A stretch of DNA of 64,000 nt from Candidatus Formimonas warabiya (GTDB taxonomy: Bacteria; Bacillota; Dehalobacteriia; Dehalobacteriales; Dehalobacteriaceae). The first letter of the stretch is position 1. Every line of letters begins with the position of its first letter. Position numbers and translations under genes: made by a program. The stretch spans positions 6,336,903 through 6,400,902 of the forward strand of contig NZ_CP017634.1 in NCBI RefSeq assembly GCF_002777255.1, written 5' to 3'. The notes under the pieces are model-generated. The model did no database searches, had not been told where the DNA came from, and worked only from the letters and a program-made list of their open reading frames with translations. Below, in pieces: positions 33,858 to 42,927 of the stretch.

Positions 33858-34958
33858 ATGAAAATAAACGGTAAACTGATCGGGACAGTGGTGGTAATTG
33901 TCCTTGCTTTAGTTTTACTCAAAGGGATAAATTATCTGAACAGCCATCAGAAAGAACCTGTTCAGGAAGCTACGGCACCTGTCCTCACCATCGATACGGC
34001 GGCTGTGGCAACGGTGGATAAAACAGAGAATTTATCTTTAACAGGGGATATTGAGGCAAAGACGGATGCCCTGATCAGCGCTAAAATCGGGGGCAAGGTG
34101 AGCAAAGTCCTGGTGGATAACGGAACCGGGGTTGATACCGGCCAGGCCCTTGTGGTGCTGGAAACGGATGAGTTAAATAATAATCTGGATAATTATCAGG
34201 CCCTCTTGGAGAAGGCTCAAGCAGGCCTTGCTTCGGCGCGCAGTAATTATGAACGGGTCAAGACCCTTTATGAAGATGGCGTCGTGGCAAAGCAGAACTT
34301 AGAAGATGTGACGACTGCTTTACAGGTTGCCCAAAATGATGTCGATTCTGCCGCCGCTGGGGTTGCCAGTGCGCAGGATGCCTTGAACAATGCCACTGTT
34401 TCCGCTCCTATAAACGGTCTTGTCCACGACCGGAGCGTTACATTAGGCCAGGTGGTGACCGCGGGACAGCAGTTGATGTCGGTTGGAGATATTTCTTCTG
34501 TCTTTGTGACGGTAAACATTGCCCAGGAAGATCTGGCGAAAATAAAAAAAGGACTCCAGGCAGATGTTTTTGTTGACGCCTATCCGGAGCAAAAATTTAC
34601 AGGTGCCATCGATATTATTAACCCCTCTCTGGATCAGGCAGCCAGAGTGTTTCAAGCAAAGATCAAAGTTAAGAACGAGAAGCTCCTGCTCATGCCGGGT
34701 ATGTTTGCGAAGGTGGAAATAAAGATCGGGCAGGCAAAGGAAGTCCCGGCGGTGCCGATGAATGCTGTGACAAGCAGTGAGGGATTATATTTTGTTTTTG
34801 TGGTGGAGGCTGATCATGTCAAGCGCCGGCAGATAGAAATTGGCCAAATGGTGGGCCAGTCCGTGGAAATCAAATCAGGTCTGGCGCTGGGAGAGCAAGT
34901 GGCGGTAACGAATGTGAATATGCTGAAAGACCAAGATAAAATTGCGGTTGCCCGATAA
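33858..34958 (+). CDS. RND efflux periplasmic-adaptor-type subunit (membrane fusion protein)
   Basis: 366 residues. An N-terminal membrane anchor (LIGTVVVIVLALVLLKGINY) is followed by the biotinyl-lipoyl half motifs (DALISAKIGGKVSKVLVDNG and ATVSAPINGLVHDRSVTLGQ), a coiled-coil hairpin (about residues 110-175) and beta-barrel/membrane-proximal domains. It is of AcrA/HlyD type and links the RND permease to the outside of the cell. It starts 1 nt after the repressor stop, with GAGAGGGG inside that gene. Confidence 0.93.
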   Translation: MKINGKLIGTVVVIVLALVLLKGINYLNSHQKEPVQEATAPVLTIDTAAVATVDKTENLSLTGDIEAKTDALISAKIGGKVSKVLVDNGTGVDTGQALVVLETDELNNNLDNYQALLEKAQAGLASARSNYERVKTLYEDGVVAKQNLEDVTTALQVAQNDVDSAAAGVASAQDALNNATVSAPINGLVHDRSVTLGQVVTAGQQLMSVGDISSVFVTVNIAQEDLAKIKKGLQADVFVDAYPEQKFTGAIDIINPSLDQAARVFQAKIKVKNEKLLLMPGMFAKVEIKIGQAKEVPAVPMNAVTSSEGLYFVFVVEADHVKRRQIEIGQMVGQSVEIKSGLALGEQVAVTNVNMLKDQDKIAVAR

Positions 34959-34972
34959 CAGGAGGGAAAACC

Positions 34973-37900
34973 ATGTATTTAACCAATTTAAGTTTAAAAA
35001 GATCCGTATTTGCCACCGTGACCATCCTAGCCCTGGTTGTATTGGGTTTTCTCAGCTATTTTGGGCTGAATATCAATGATTACCCGGAAGTGGAGTTCCC
35101 CTATGTGGCGGTGACCATTATCCAGCAGGGGGCTTCCCCGGAACAGATTGAAAGCAAGATTGCGCTCAAGGTGGAAGAGGCCATCGGGCAAATTTCGGGA
35201 ATTAAACATATTTATTCCATTGTCAATGAAGGTGTCTCCATGACTTGGGCGGAGTTTACCCTGGAAACGCCCTCGGCGGTGGCGGCGCAGGATGTACGGG
35301 ATAAGCTGAGCACCATCCGCGGCGACTTGCCTCAAGATATTGAGGAGCCGGTGATCGCCCGATTTGATCCCATGGCGGTGCCCATTATGTCTTTGGCTGT
35401 GACGGGAGATATTTCTCTCCGGGAAATCACCGCCATTGTGGAGGATCAGGTCAAAAGGCCCCTGGAAGCGGTGAAGGGCGTGGGTGCGGTAAATATGTAC
35501 GGGGATGAAGAAAGGGAGATCCAAATCCAGCTGGATAAAGAGAAAATGGCTCTGTACGGGTTAACCACAGTGGAAATCCTGGACAGTCTCAGAAGCGAGA
35601 ATCTGGATATTCCGGGAGGCAAGCTGAGTGACGAGGGCAGGGAAATCACCTTGCGTACGGCAGGAAACATGGTGAGGGTGGAGGATTTTGCCAATTTGCC
35701 CGTGGCCCGGAGATCCGGCGTGCAGCTCTATGTGAAAGATGTGGCGCGGGTAGTGGATGGGACCAAAGAAAAAAGCAGCTTGGCCCTGTACCAGGGAAAG
35801 CAGACCATCGGACTGGATATCATTAAGCAGTCGGGAACCAATACGGTAAAGGTTGCCGATACGGTGAGAAAGACGGTTGAGGAACTGCAAAAGGGGTTAC
35901 CCCATGGGGTAAAGGTAAATATTGTGACAGATAATTCCTCCTTCATCAGAGAATCGGTGCAGGATGTTTTCCGTACCATTATTGAGGGCAGTATTCTGGC
36001 TGTCCTCACGGTCTTTGTATTTTTGCGCAATTGGCGCAGTACGGCTATTAGCGCCGTGTCCATCCCCACCTCCATCATTACCACATTTTTTATGATGCGG
36101 GCCTTGAATTTTTCCTTGAACTACCTGTCCCTGATGGCCCTCTCTTTATCTGTCGGCTTGTTGATCGATGATGCCATTGTGGTGATCGAAAATATTACCC
36201 GGCACATGAGTCAAGGAAAATCAGCCTTAACCGCCGCCAAGGAAGCGACTACAGAAATCGGGCTGGCCGTGACGGCCACCTCCCTGACGATTGTAGCGGT
36301 ATTCTTGCCTGTGGCGGGGATGACGGGGATTATCGGACAGTTTTTTAAACAGTTCGGATTGACGGTTGTTTGTGCCGTACTGATGTCCTTGCTGGTTTCT
36401 TTCACATTGGTACCCCTGATGTCTTCCCGGGTGCTCAAACAGGAAGAGCCCCGCATCAGAGGGCCTGTGGGCGTATTTTTAGGATGGTTTAACAAGGGCC
36501 TAAACTTTATAACCGGCTGCTATGCCCAATTACTGAAAGGCGTCCTCCGGCACCGCTGGCTGACTTTAGGCCTTGCCACAGTTTTGTTTGTTGGTAGCCT
36601 GATGATGGTGGGTTTTCTGGGTTCCAGCTTTATCCCCAGTGCAGATATAGGGCAATTGAATGTATCCGCCCAGCTCGATTCCGGATTGAGCCTGGAAGCG
36701 GCAGAAAACATCACGGTAGAAATGGAAAAGGCGGTACGCAGCCTTCCGGAGGTTGTCAGTACCTATTCCAAAGTGAAAGCAGATAATGTCAATATGTTTG
36801 TAGAATTGGTTGACAAGAAAGAGCGGCAACGTTCCGTGGGGGATATTGCCCGGGATTTACGGGAAAAGTTTAAATCTTTTGCCGGAATCCAGGTGGCGAT
36901 CAATACGAATTCGGGCATAGACAGTGCCAAAACGGTAGAATGGTATCTTTTAGGGCAGGATGATACCTTGCTCCAAGGCTATGCGGAAAAAGCGCTCCAG
37001 GTTGCCGCCAGTATTCCGGGAGCAGTGGATGTAGCCAGCAGTTATAAACCGGGAAAGGCGGAAAGTAAGATTGAGATCAAGCATGACCTGGCCGCAGATT
37101 TGGGCATCAGCACCGGCCAGGTAGCCGATACCCTTTATACCCTGTTTAGCGGTACGGTGGTGGGACAATTCGAGGAAGGCGAGGACCGCTTTGATGTACG
37201 GGTCCGGCTCCAGGATGCCAACCGGAAAAATATCGATGACCTCAGCAATATTTATCTGCCCAGCCGCTATGCCGGAGCCAACGGAGAGAATCCCATGATT
37301 CCCCTGGACCAGGTGACAGAAAAGGTTTTCAACACTTCTTCCAGTGAAATATTACGGTATGACCGGACAAAAGAAATTTTAATCTCGGCCAACCTGGATG
37401 GCATCTCTCTCGGGGAATTCAACAAGCTTTTCAATGAAAAATTTGCTCAAGAAGTTCACATGCCTGCAGGCTACCGAATTTTCGCCGGTGGTGAATCGGA
37501 ACTCATGGGGGATACTTTTAGCTCCATGGGAATGGCCATCTTTACCGCCGTGCTCTTTATCTTTTTCATCCTGGCAGCCCAATTTGAAAGCTATATTGAT
37601 CCTTTCGCCATTATGCTGTCTTTGCCTTTAGCGATTATCGGGGCGGTCTTAGGATTGTGGGTGATGGGCAGCGATCTTAGTTTGATGTCTATGATCGGGA
37701 TTATCATGTTAATGGGACTGGTCACCAAAAATGCCATCCTGCTGGTTGACTTTGCGAAGCAGCAGCGGGCAAAGGGAGTAGAGCGGAGCGAGGCCTTGCT
37801 GAAGGCAGCCGTGACCAGGCTGCGGCCGATTATGATGACTACTGTGGCGATGATTTTCGGGATGATGCCGCTGGCCCTGGCTTTAGGAAAGGGAGCGGAA

Positions 37901-38071
37901 AGCCGGGCGCCCATGGCCCATGCCATTATTGGCGGTTTAATTACGTCCACCCTTTTGACATTGGTGGTGGTGCCGGTGATTTATACCATCCTGGACGATC
38001 TGAAAAACTGGGGCAGGAAGCACCTGCGCAAAAAATCCCCTGCCCGTCAAAATGCAGTTAAAGAACTCTAA
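34973..38071 (+). CDS. RND-family efflux permease (AcrB/MdtB-like)
   Basis: 1032 residues, the normal HAE-RND length. Twelve membrane spans in the 1+5+1+5 arrangement around two large extracytoplasmic loops. Seen: FATVTILALVVLGFLSYFGL at the N-terminus, GASPEQIESKIALKVEEAIG, and the proton-relay stretch LSLSVGLLIDDAIVVIENIT with paired Asp in TM4; MGLVTKNAILLVDFA in TM10. Probable role: proton-driven export of drugs or lipophilic compounds. No TolC-type channel gene is present, as usual in single-membrane Clostridia. GGAGGG precedes the ATG; a strong terminator follows. Confidence 0.95.
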   Translation: MYLTNLSLKRSVFATVTILALVVLGFLSYFGLNINDYPEVEFPYVAVTIIQQGASPEQIESKIALKVEEAIGQISGIKHIYSIVNEGVSMTWAEFTLETPSAVAAQDVRDKLSTIRGDLPQDIEEPVIARFDPMAVPIMSLAVTGDISLREITAIVEDQVKRPLEAVKGVGAVNMYGDEEREIQIQLDKEKMALYGLTTVEILDSLRSENLDIPGGKLSDEGREITLRTAGNMVRVEDFANLPVARRSGVQLYVKDVARVVDGTKEKSSLALYQGKQTIGLDIIKQSGTNTVKVADTVRKTVEELQKGLPHGVKVNIVTDNSSFIRESVQDVFRTIIEGSILAVLTVFVFLRNWRSTAISAVSIPTSIITTFFMMRALNFSLNYLSLMALSLSVGLLIDDAIVVIENITRHMSQGKSALTAAKEATTEIGLAVTATSLTIVAVFLPVAGMTGIIGQFFKQFGLTVVCAVLMSLLVSFTLVPLMSSRVLKQEEPRIRGPVGVFLGWFNKGLNFITGCYAQLLKGVLRHRWLTLGLATVLFVGSLMMVGFLGSSFIPSADIGQLNVSAQLDSGLSLEAAENITVEMEKAVRSLPEVVSTYSKVKADNVNMFVELVDKKERQRSVGDIARDLREKFKSFAGIQVAINTNSGIDSAKTVEWYLLGQDDTLLQGYAEKALQVAASIPGAVDVASSYKPGKAESKIEIKHDLAADLGISTGQVADTLYTLFSGTVVGQFEEGEDRFDVRVRLQDANRKNIDDLSNIYLPSRYAGANGENPMIPLDQVTEKVFNTSSSEILRYDRTKEILISANLDGISLGEFNKLFNEKFAQEVHMPAGYRIFAGGESELMGDTFSSMGMAIFTAVLFIFFILAAQFESYIDPFAIMLSLPLAIIGAVLGLWVMGSDLSLMSMIGIIMLMGLVTKNAILLVDFAKQQRAKGVERSEALLKAAVTRLRPIMMTTVAMIFGMMPLALALGKGAESRAPMAHAIIGGLITSTLLTLVVVPVIYTILDDLKNWGRKHLRKKSPARQNAVKEL

Positions 38072-38100
38072 AAAAGCGCGACTTAGTCGCGCTTTTTTTT
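38071..38100 (+). terminator. Terminator of the RND operon
   Basis: AAAAAGCGCGAC (38071-38082) pairs with GTCGCGCTTTTT (38086-38097) around a TTA loop. Confidence 0.9.
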
Positions 38101-38211
38101 AATAACAAAAATGAAAAACAAACTTTTGTCCTTTAGGGTCATGTAATTGCCTTTTTCAAAAGGCATGATTATATGAAGTAACAATACATAATAATGTCTC
38201 CTAATAAACCT

Positions 38212-39441
38212 CTATTTTTCTAATGAGCTGTTAACCTCGCGAACATTTTTATTTGATAAACAGAGTAAAACGCAAAGCAAGGTCAACACACCACTAAGCA
38301 CAACCCAGTTGTTCACGCCAATTTTTTCAGCAAATGCACCCGATAGGCTTAGTCCAACAGGACACGCTAACGCCATCATGGAAGATGTAACGCCTAATAC
38401 CCTGCCAAGAAATTCCGGTTTAATCTTTTCCTGAATAAGTGACATAAACAGTGAAGAAAAGAGAGGGGCGGCAAGCCCTGTGATAACAGCCAGCACTACA
38501 AAAAAGACAAATCCATTGGCGGGAAGTAACCCTATTCCCATTAAGGAAACTCCAATGACTGTTAAAGCAGGCATCATTGTATGCATTTTATTTTTTGTGC
38601 CTCCCCACAATCCAAGCAAAAAACCACCTAAAAGCGTACCGATTGAAAACCCAGTTTCAACAATTCCCGCATGAGTGGTAGTTCCTCCAAACCAAGTCAT
38701 ACAAAGTAAAGGATACAGACTGTTGGCCGGAACATAAGCCAATGAAAACAGACTTCCAACAAACATCAGGATGAAAAGTCCCTTATTACTGCTTAAAAGT
38801 TTCAAGCCATCTAATGCATCCCCCAAAATATGAAATTCTCTCTTTTCATTGTTTTGAGGCAGTTTCGGGATAACAGAAACAGCCAATGTGCAGATACCCA
38901 TAGCTGCACCGAGTATATCCAACAAAATAATAAAATGAAGCGGCATAATCGGGAAAATAGCGGCAGCGATGGCGGGGCTAAGTATCAAAGAAAACGAGTG
39001 GAACGAATAGGTGTACCCGTTGCATTTGGCAAGGCTTTCTTGTGGAACAATTAACGGTGTTACCGCCTGTAAACATGGCTGATGAAAAGCCGAACCAATG
39101 GCACGAATAAAGAGTGCAAGGAGCATCACTGGGATTGAAAGTTTGCCCGTCATTCCCGCCACTGCCATAGCCAACGCGACGGTAGCGATTGATAAATCGG
39201 AGAAAATCATTATTTTTTTGCGGTCGTATCTGTCTACGATACTCCCAATAAATGGGCTGAATAAGGCCATCGGCAGAAATCCGACAAGCGCAGCGATAGA
39301 TAAAGTTGTTGCAGATTTTGTGATAGCAGTTAGGTTCCAGATAATCGCATATTGAACGATGGAACTTGTAATCAAAGAAATTACCTGGCCCGCCCAAATT
39401 GTATAAAATGTTTTTTGCCATTTAGCAATAGAATGTTTCAT
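38212..39441 (-). CDS. MFS drug-efflux transporter (DHA3, macrolide-efflux-like)
   Basis: 409 residues with 12 predicted spans. Characteristic motif A-like FIGSIVDRYDRKKIMIFSD after TM2, GQVISLITSSIVQYAIIWNL at the start and IRAIGSAFHQPCLQAVTPLI in TM4-5 resemble Mef-type and related DHA3 exporters. AAGGAGG lies 9 nt before the ATG. The leader on the same strand carries a 6-codon peptide ORF and two terminator hairpins, as seen for antibiotic-inducible resistance genes, so the substrate is probably a ribosome-targeting drug (inference). It is more AT-rich than the neighbouring RND operon, consistent with acquisition. Confidence 0.88.
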   Translation of the reverse strand: MKHSIAKWQKTFYTIWAGQVISLITSSIVQYAIIWNLTAITKSATTLSIAALVGFLPMALFSPFIGSIVDRYDRKKIMIFSDLSIATVALAMAVAGMTGKLSIPVMLLALFIRAIGSAFHQPCLQAVTPLIVPQESLAKCNGYTYSFHSFSLILSPAIAAAIFPIMPLHFIILLDILGAAMGICTLAVSVIPKLPQNNEKREFHILGDALDGLKLLSSNKGLFILMFVGSLFSLAYVPANSLYPLLCMTWFGGTTTHAGIVETGFSIGTLLGGFLLGLWGGTKNKMHTMMPALTVIGVSLMGIGLLPANGFVFFVVLAVITGLAAPLFSSLFMSLIQEKIKPEFLGRVLGVTSSMMALACPVGLSLSGAFAEKIGVNNWVVLSGVLTLLCVLLCLSNKNVREVNSSLEK

Positions 39442-39488
39442 GTTTTATGTTTCCTCCTTGTGATCGTATGTCATATCCCAAAGAGCAA

Positions 39489-39527
39489 CAAAAAAACAGA
39501 CCAAATCCACAAAGCGGATTTTAGTCT
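39489..39527 (-). terminator. Attenuator terminator T2 before the MFS gene
   Basis: On the minus strand CAGAC..AAATCC pairs with GGATTT..GTCTG around GCTTTGT, followed by seven T. It ends 48 nt before the MFS start, so it must be bypassed for expression. Confidence 0.8.
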
Positions 39528-39562
39528 GCATACTTACGATAAAGCACAAGGAAAGAAAATGC

Positions 39563-39664
39563 AAGCTGCAATACAACAGCGCCTTTTCAGAGCTAAACTT
39601 ATGCTTCTAATTCGTAAAAGTAAGCACAACAAAAAAGTCCATCAATGCGGATGGATTGCAGCTT
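39563..39664 (-). promoter_or_regulatory. Attenuator core: terminator T1 and antiterminator arms
   Basis: T1 on the minus strand: TCCATC and GATGGA around CGCATT, then CTTTTTTG (39631-39657). AAGCTGCAAT (39655-39664) is exactly complementary to ATTGCAGCTT (39563-39572); this pairing overlaps the 5' arm of T1, so the two folds exclude each other. Confidence 0.65.
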
Positions 39665-39679
39665 TTTTATTGCACTTTA

Positions 39680-39700
39680 CTAATCACAAATCAGACCCAT
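39680..39700 (-). CDS. Six-residue leader peptide MGLICD
   Basis: On the minus strand ATG-GGT-CTG-ATT-TGT-GAT-TAG, preceded by AAGGAGGA (39711-39718). It sits between the promoter and the attenuator hairpins of the MFS gene. Drug-stalled ribosomes on such short leaders change downstream folding in Erm, Cat and Msr/Mef systems; here that role is inferred. Confidence 0.6.
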   Translation of the reverse strand: MGLICD

Positions 39701-39734
39701 AAATTAAGCGTCCTCCTTAGTGCTGACTATATTC

Positions 39735-39763
39735 AGCTTATCACATCATTTTTGGCCTGTCAA
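39735..39763 (-). promoter_or_regulatory. Promoter of the MFS leader transcript
   Basis: On the minus strand TTGACA (39758-39763), 17-bp spacer, TAAGCT (39735-39740). Confidence 0.6.
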
Positions 39764-39794
39764 TGAAGGGCGATATATTGATAGCTATTGTTTA

Positions 39795-39970
39795 TTAAAT
39801 CCCCGGCCTTCCATAAAGCACCTGCCCACTGAACAGCTTGCGGTAGACCACCTGCCCTTTTGAGGATGAAGCGTCCACAATGTAACCGTCCCCGGCGTAG
39901 ATGGCGGCATGATTAAACCATTTATGAGAGAATGTTTGGATATATTCAAATTGACCTGACCAAATGGCAT
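39795..39970 (-). pseudogene. C-terminal fragment of an NlpC/P60-type peptidase
   Basis: The minus strand reads WFNHAAIYAGDGYIVDASSS then GQVVYRKLFSGQVLYGRPGI and a stop, the usual His-containing end of an NlpC/P60 or related papain-like hydrolase. The catalytic Cys half and any start are absent, so it is a remnant of a wall hydrolase gene. Confidence 0.55.
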
Positions 39971-40020
39971 AGTATGTTAATGTCGACAGTTAATTCTCTT
40001 GATGCAGAGTTTATTCTTTT

Positions 40021-41487
40021 TCAGAGCAGCGGTGACAGCAGCCGGCAGATGGCATCTTTGGTCTTTGCACGCAGGGGTCGTTGATTATAATATTCCAGCG
40101 TGATCTCTCTAGAGTCATACATATCATTGATAAAAAGTTCGTCCAGTTCCTGGGCAGTATCGCCATTGTAGATAAAGGCGTTGACCTCAAAGTTGACGCG
40201 AAAGCTGCGAATGTCCAGGTTAGCGGTACCGACAGAACTGACAAAACCATCGGCGGTGATCATTTTGCTGTGAATGAAACCCTTCTGATAGGCAAAAAAC
40301 CGCACCCCGGCCTCCAGCAGCTCGCCGATATAGGACATGGCGGCCCAGTGCACAAAAAGGTGGTCCTGTTTCTCGGGAATGATCACCCGAATATCCACCC
40401 CGGACAGTGCCGCTATTTTTAAAGCGCAGAGGATTTCTGCATCCGGGATAAAATAGGGTGTTTCGATAAACACATGATCCCGGGCCCCATGGATAATCTT
40501 CAGATAACCGTTTCTGATGGGACGCCATTTGGAATCCGGACCGCTGGAGACGATTTGGATCGCGGTATTGCCCCGGCAGGACTGCTGGGGAAAATAAACA
40601 TCGTCGAAAGGCATTTCTTCGCCTGAAGCAAAACGCCAGTCCAGCATAAAGCGAGATTCCAGGTCGTTTACGGCACTGCCCCCGATTTTGAGATGGATAT
40701 CCCGCCAAAAGCCAAATCTTTTGGAGAGCCCCAAGTACTCTGTACCGATATTAAACCCGCCCACGAAGCCGGTTTCGCCATCAAAAACGCAAATTTTTCT
40801 GTGATTGCGATAATTAACCCGTAAATTGATATAGGGAAGAAAAGGTGGATAAAATACGGCAATTTTACCCCCCGCCTGGGTGAGAGGGTCAAAAAAGTGA
40901 CGGGGCAGTCTAATTCCCCCCATCCCATCGATGAGAAATTTCACTTCAACCCCTTCCCGGGCTTTTTCCGCTAATAGTTCAACAGTTTGTCTGCCCAAAG
41001 AGTCGTTGCGGATAATGTAATATTCGATATGAATGAATTTTTTTGCATTTTTAATGCATTTCAGCAGTTCGGCAAATTTTTCTTCTCCTTGCGCAAAAAT
41101 CTTCACATCGTTATCTTCACTTAGGGGGGCATCACTGCTGGCGAGCTGCAGTGTGATCATATCGGTATACTGCTGAATCCGGGGATCTTTAAATTTATAT
41201 TGATTTCCGTATAACAGGGTGCGCTGGTAGCGGATGGTCCGAATCAGTTTATCCTCTTCTTTGCCCTTGAGGATAAAGAGTTTTCTTTTACGCAGGTCCT
41301 GACCTAGAAAAAGATACAGAAGAAAACCGAAAATGGGGAAGAAGGAAATGACCATGAGCCAAACCAAGATCGTCATGGGGTTGCGCCGTTCAAACAGTAC
41401 CAATACCACAGCAAGGATAAGATTTGTCACCATCATTAACGTAATAATTAAAGTAAGTGATTCCCAGGAGAAAAAACTTTGTGTCAT
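40021..41487 (-). CDS. cls: Cardiolipin synthase (phospholipase D superfamily)
   Basis: 488 residues from the ATG at 41487 (AGAGGG 7 nt upstream; the frame runs on to 41532 without a better start). Two N-terminal membrane spans (LTLIITLMMVTNLILAVVLV, then VWLMVISFFPIFGFLLYLFL). The two HKD motifs are HRKICVFDGETGFVGGFNIG and HSKMITADGFVSSVGTANLD. Family role: transfer of phosphatidyl groups between phosphatidylglycerol molecules to make cardiolipin at the inner membrane face. Monocistronic by appearance; divergent from the EamA transporter. Confidence 0.95.
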   Translation of the reverse strand: MTQSFFSWESLTLIITLMMVTNLILAVVLVLFERRNPMTILVWLMVISFFPIFGFLLYLFLGQDLRKRKLFILKGKEEDKLIRTIRYQRTLLYGNQYKFKDPRIQQYTDMITLQLASSDAPLSEDNDVKIFAQGEEKFAELLKCIKNAKKFIHIEYYIIRNDSLGRQTVELLAEKAREGVEVKFLIDGMGGIRLPRHFFDPLTQAGGKIAVFYPPFLPYINLRVNYRNHRKICVFDGETGFVGGFNIGTEYLGLSKRFGFWRDIHLKIGGSAVNDLESRFMLDWRFASGEEMPFDDVYFPQQSCRGNTAIQIVSSGPDSKWRPIRNGYLKIIHGARDHVFIETPYFIPDAEILCALKIAALSGVDIRVIIPEKQDHLFVHWAAMSYIGELLEAGVRFFAYQKGFIHSKMITADGFVSSVGTANLDIRSFRVNFEVNAFIYNGDTAQELDELFINDMYDSREITLEYYNQRPLRAKTKDAICRLLSPLL

Positions 41488-41716
41488 TGATGTTCCCTCT
41501 TTAAATAAATAATATAATGAACCCCGAGACAACCAATTTTATTATAGCATATAAAATTGTAAGGATAAGTAGTATTTTCCATGTGAGGAATGTCATTCCT
41601 TTAAAAAAATAAACGATCCCGGGCAGGAGGATATGATCCATTCTTTGCCGAAACTAATTTTGTTATTCATAGAGAATGCCGGCACAGGAGGACGAACGAA
41701 GGAGGTTTGATCACGT

Positions 41717-42631
41717 ATGGGTATCCATGGCGGTGAAAAAGGTATCGACCCCCGCTGGCTGGTACTTTTGGCAGCGATATTATGGGGCACTACCGGGACG
41801 GCCCAGGCTTTTGCACCGGCGGGTGCCCACCCGCTCACCGTAGGTGCGGTCCGGCTCGCTGTGGGCGGGGCTGCTCTTATGGCCATAGCTTTGCTTAAGG
41901 GATCCTTAAGGGGTGCGAAATCCTGGCCGGTGATCGCCACCGGCTTAGCCGCAGGCTGCATGGCTGCCTATCAGCTGTTCTTTTTTGCTGCAGTACTTAA
42001 AACCGGTGTGGCAGTAGGAACGGTTGTGACAATTGGCAGTTCTCCTGTGATCGCGGGACTATTGGCTTTCCTTTTTCGGGGGGAGCGGCCAGGACTCCGG
42101 TGGGCCATGGCGACTGTGATGGCGGTTGTGGGGTGCGTTCTTTTGAGTGCTTCCGGAAGCAGCCTCAATGTCAATTCTTTAGGAATTTTGTTGGCCTTAG
42201 GGGCAGGCACTTCCTATGCAGCCTATGCTACAGTAAGTAAGCGACTGCTGGATCAGTACCCGCCGGAGGCTGTGGTGGCCGTGGTTTTCTGTCTGGGTGC
42301 CTTATTGTTGTCCCCCTTTCTATTTTATGCAGATCTGCACTGGTTGGTCCAGGTAAAAGGGTTTTTCGTCGCTTTACACCTGGGGCTAATTGCCACTGCT
42401 TTGGCCTATGTGTTTTTTGCCCGGGGGTTGGCTAAAATTCCTGTTGCCACCGCCGTAACCTTGTCTTTAGCGGAACCTTTGACAGCTGCTTTCCTGGGCA
42501 TCGTAGTTTTAGGGGAAAGGCCCTCCCTGCCGGTTTTTGGCGGCATGTTACTGGTCTTGGCCGGACTGGTGATCATTTCTTATACTCCCGCATCATCATC
42601 TCCTGCCGATTCCCAAGAGCCGGCAATTTAA
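41717..42631 (+). CDS. EamA/DMT-family transporter
   Basis: 304 residues, ten predicted spans in two EamA repeats (WLVLLAAILWGTTGTAQAFA and VNSLGILLALGAGTSYAAYA; RLLDQYPPEAV between them). Conserved late motif ATAVTLSLAEPLTAAFLGIV. These carriers export amino acids or other metabolites; the substrate cannot be told. GAAGGAGG lies upstream of the ATG, and a terminator follows the stop by about 40 bp. Confidence 0.92.
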   Translation: MGIHGGEKGIDPRWLVLLAAILWGTTGTAQAFAPAGAHPLTVGAVRLAVGGAALMAIALLKGSLRGAKSWPVIATGLAAGCMAAYQLFFFAAVLKTGVAVGTVVTIGSSPVIAGLLAFLFRGERPGLRWAMATVMAVVGCVLLSASGSSLNVNSLGILLALGAGTSYAAYATVSKRLLDQYPPEAVVAVVFCLGALLLSPFLFYADLHWLVQVKGFFVALHLGLIATALAYVFFARGLAKIPVATAVTLSLAEPLTAAFLGIVVLGERPSLPVFGGMLLVLAGLVIISYTPASSSPADSQEPAI

Positions 42632-42672
42632 AAAATAAGGATCTGGATAGAGAGAAGTAGCGCACGAAATTT

Positions 42673-42698
42673 GCTGCCTGTAATGGGCAGCTTTTTTT
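42673..42698 (+). terminator. Terminator after the EamA transporter
   Basis: GCTGCC and GGGCAGC around TGTAAT, then seven T. Confidence 0.85.
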
Positions 42699-42927
42699 AT
42701 GGTACCCGGTAGCCGGTTCCTGAAACAGGGAGAAAAGCTTACCGGTTTGTCACAAAAACAAGGTAATTCATTAAATGCGTCGATAAGAGTCTGCAAAATA
42801 TTACCTAATTTTACCATTTTCTTCAAAGGAAAAAATGGCATTTTGGAGAAATCTTTACGCAAATCGGGCAGTTTATCTGTATTCTTTCCACCAGTGTTGC
42901 AGCCTGCGATGGGGAAGGGAGGACGCT

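Noticed and set aside
39352..39702. 116-codon plus-strand open frame
   Set aside because: It is the complement of the MFS attenuator; its length comes from A-rich terminator arms.
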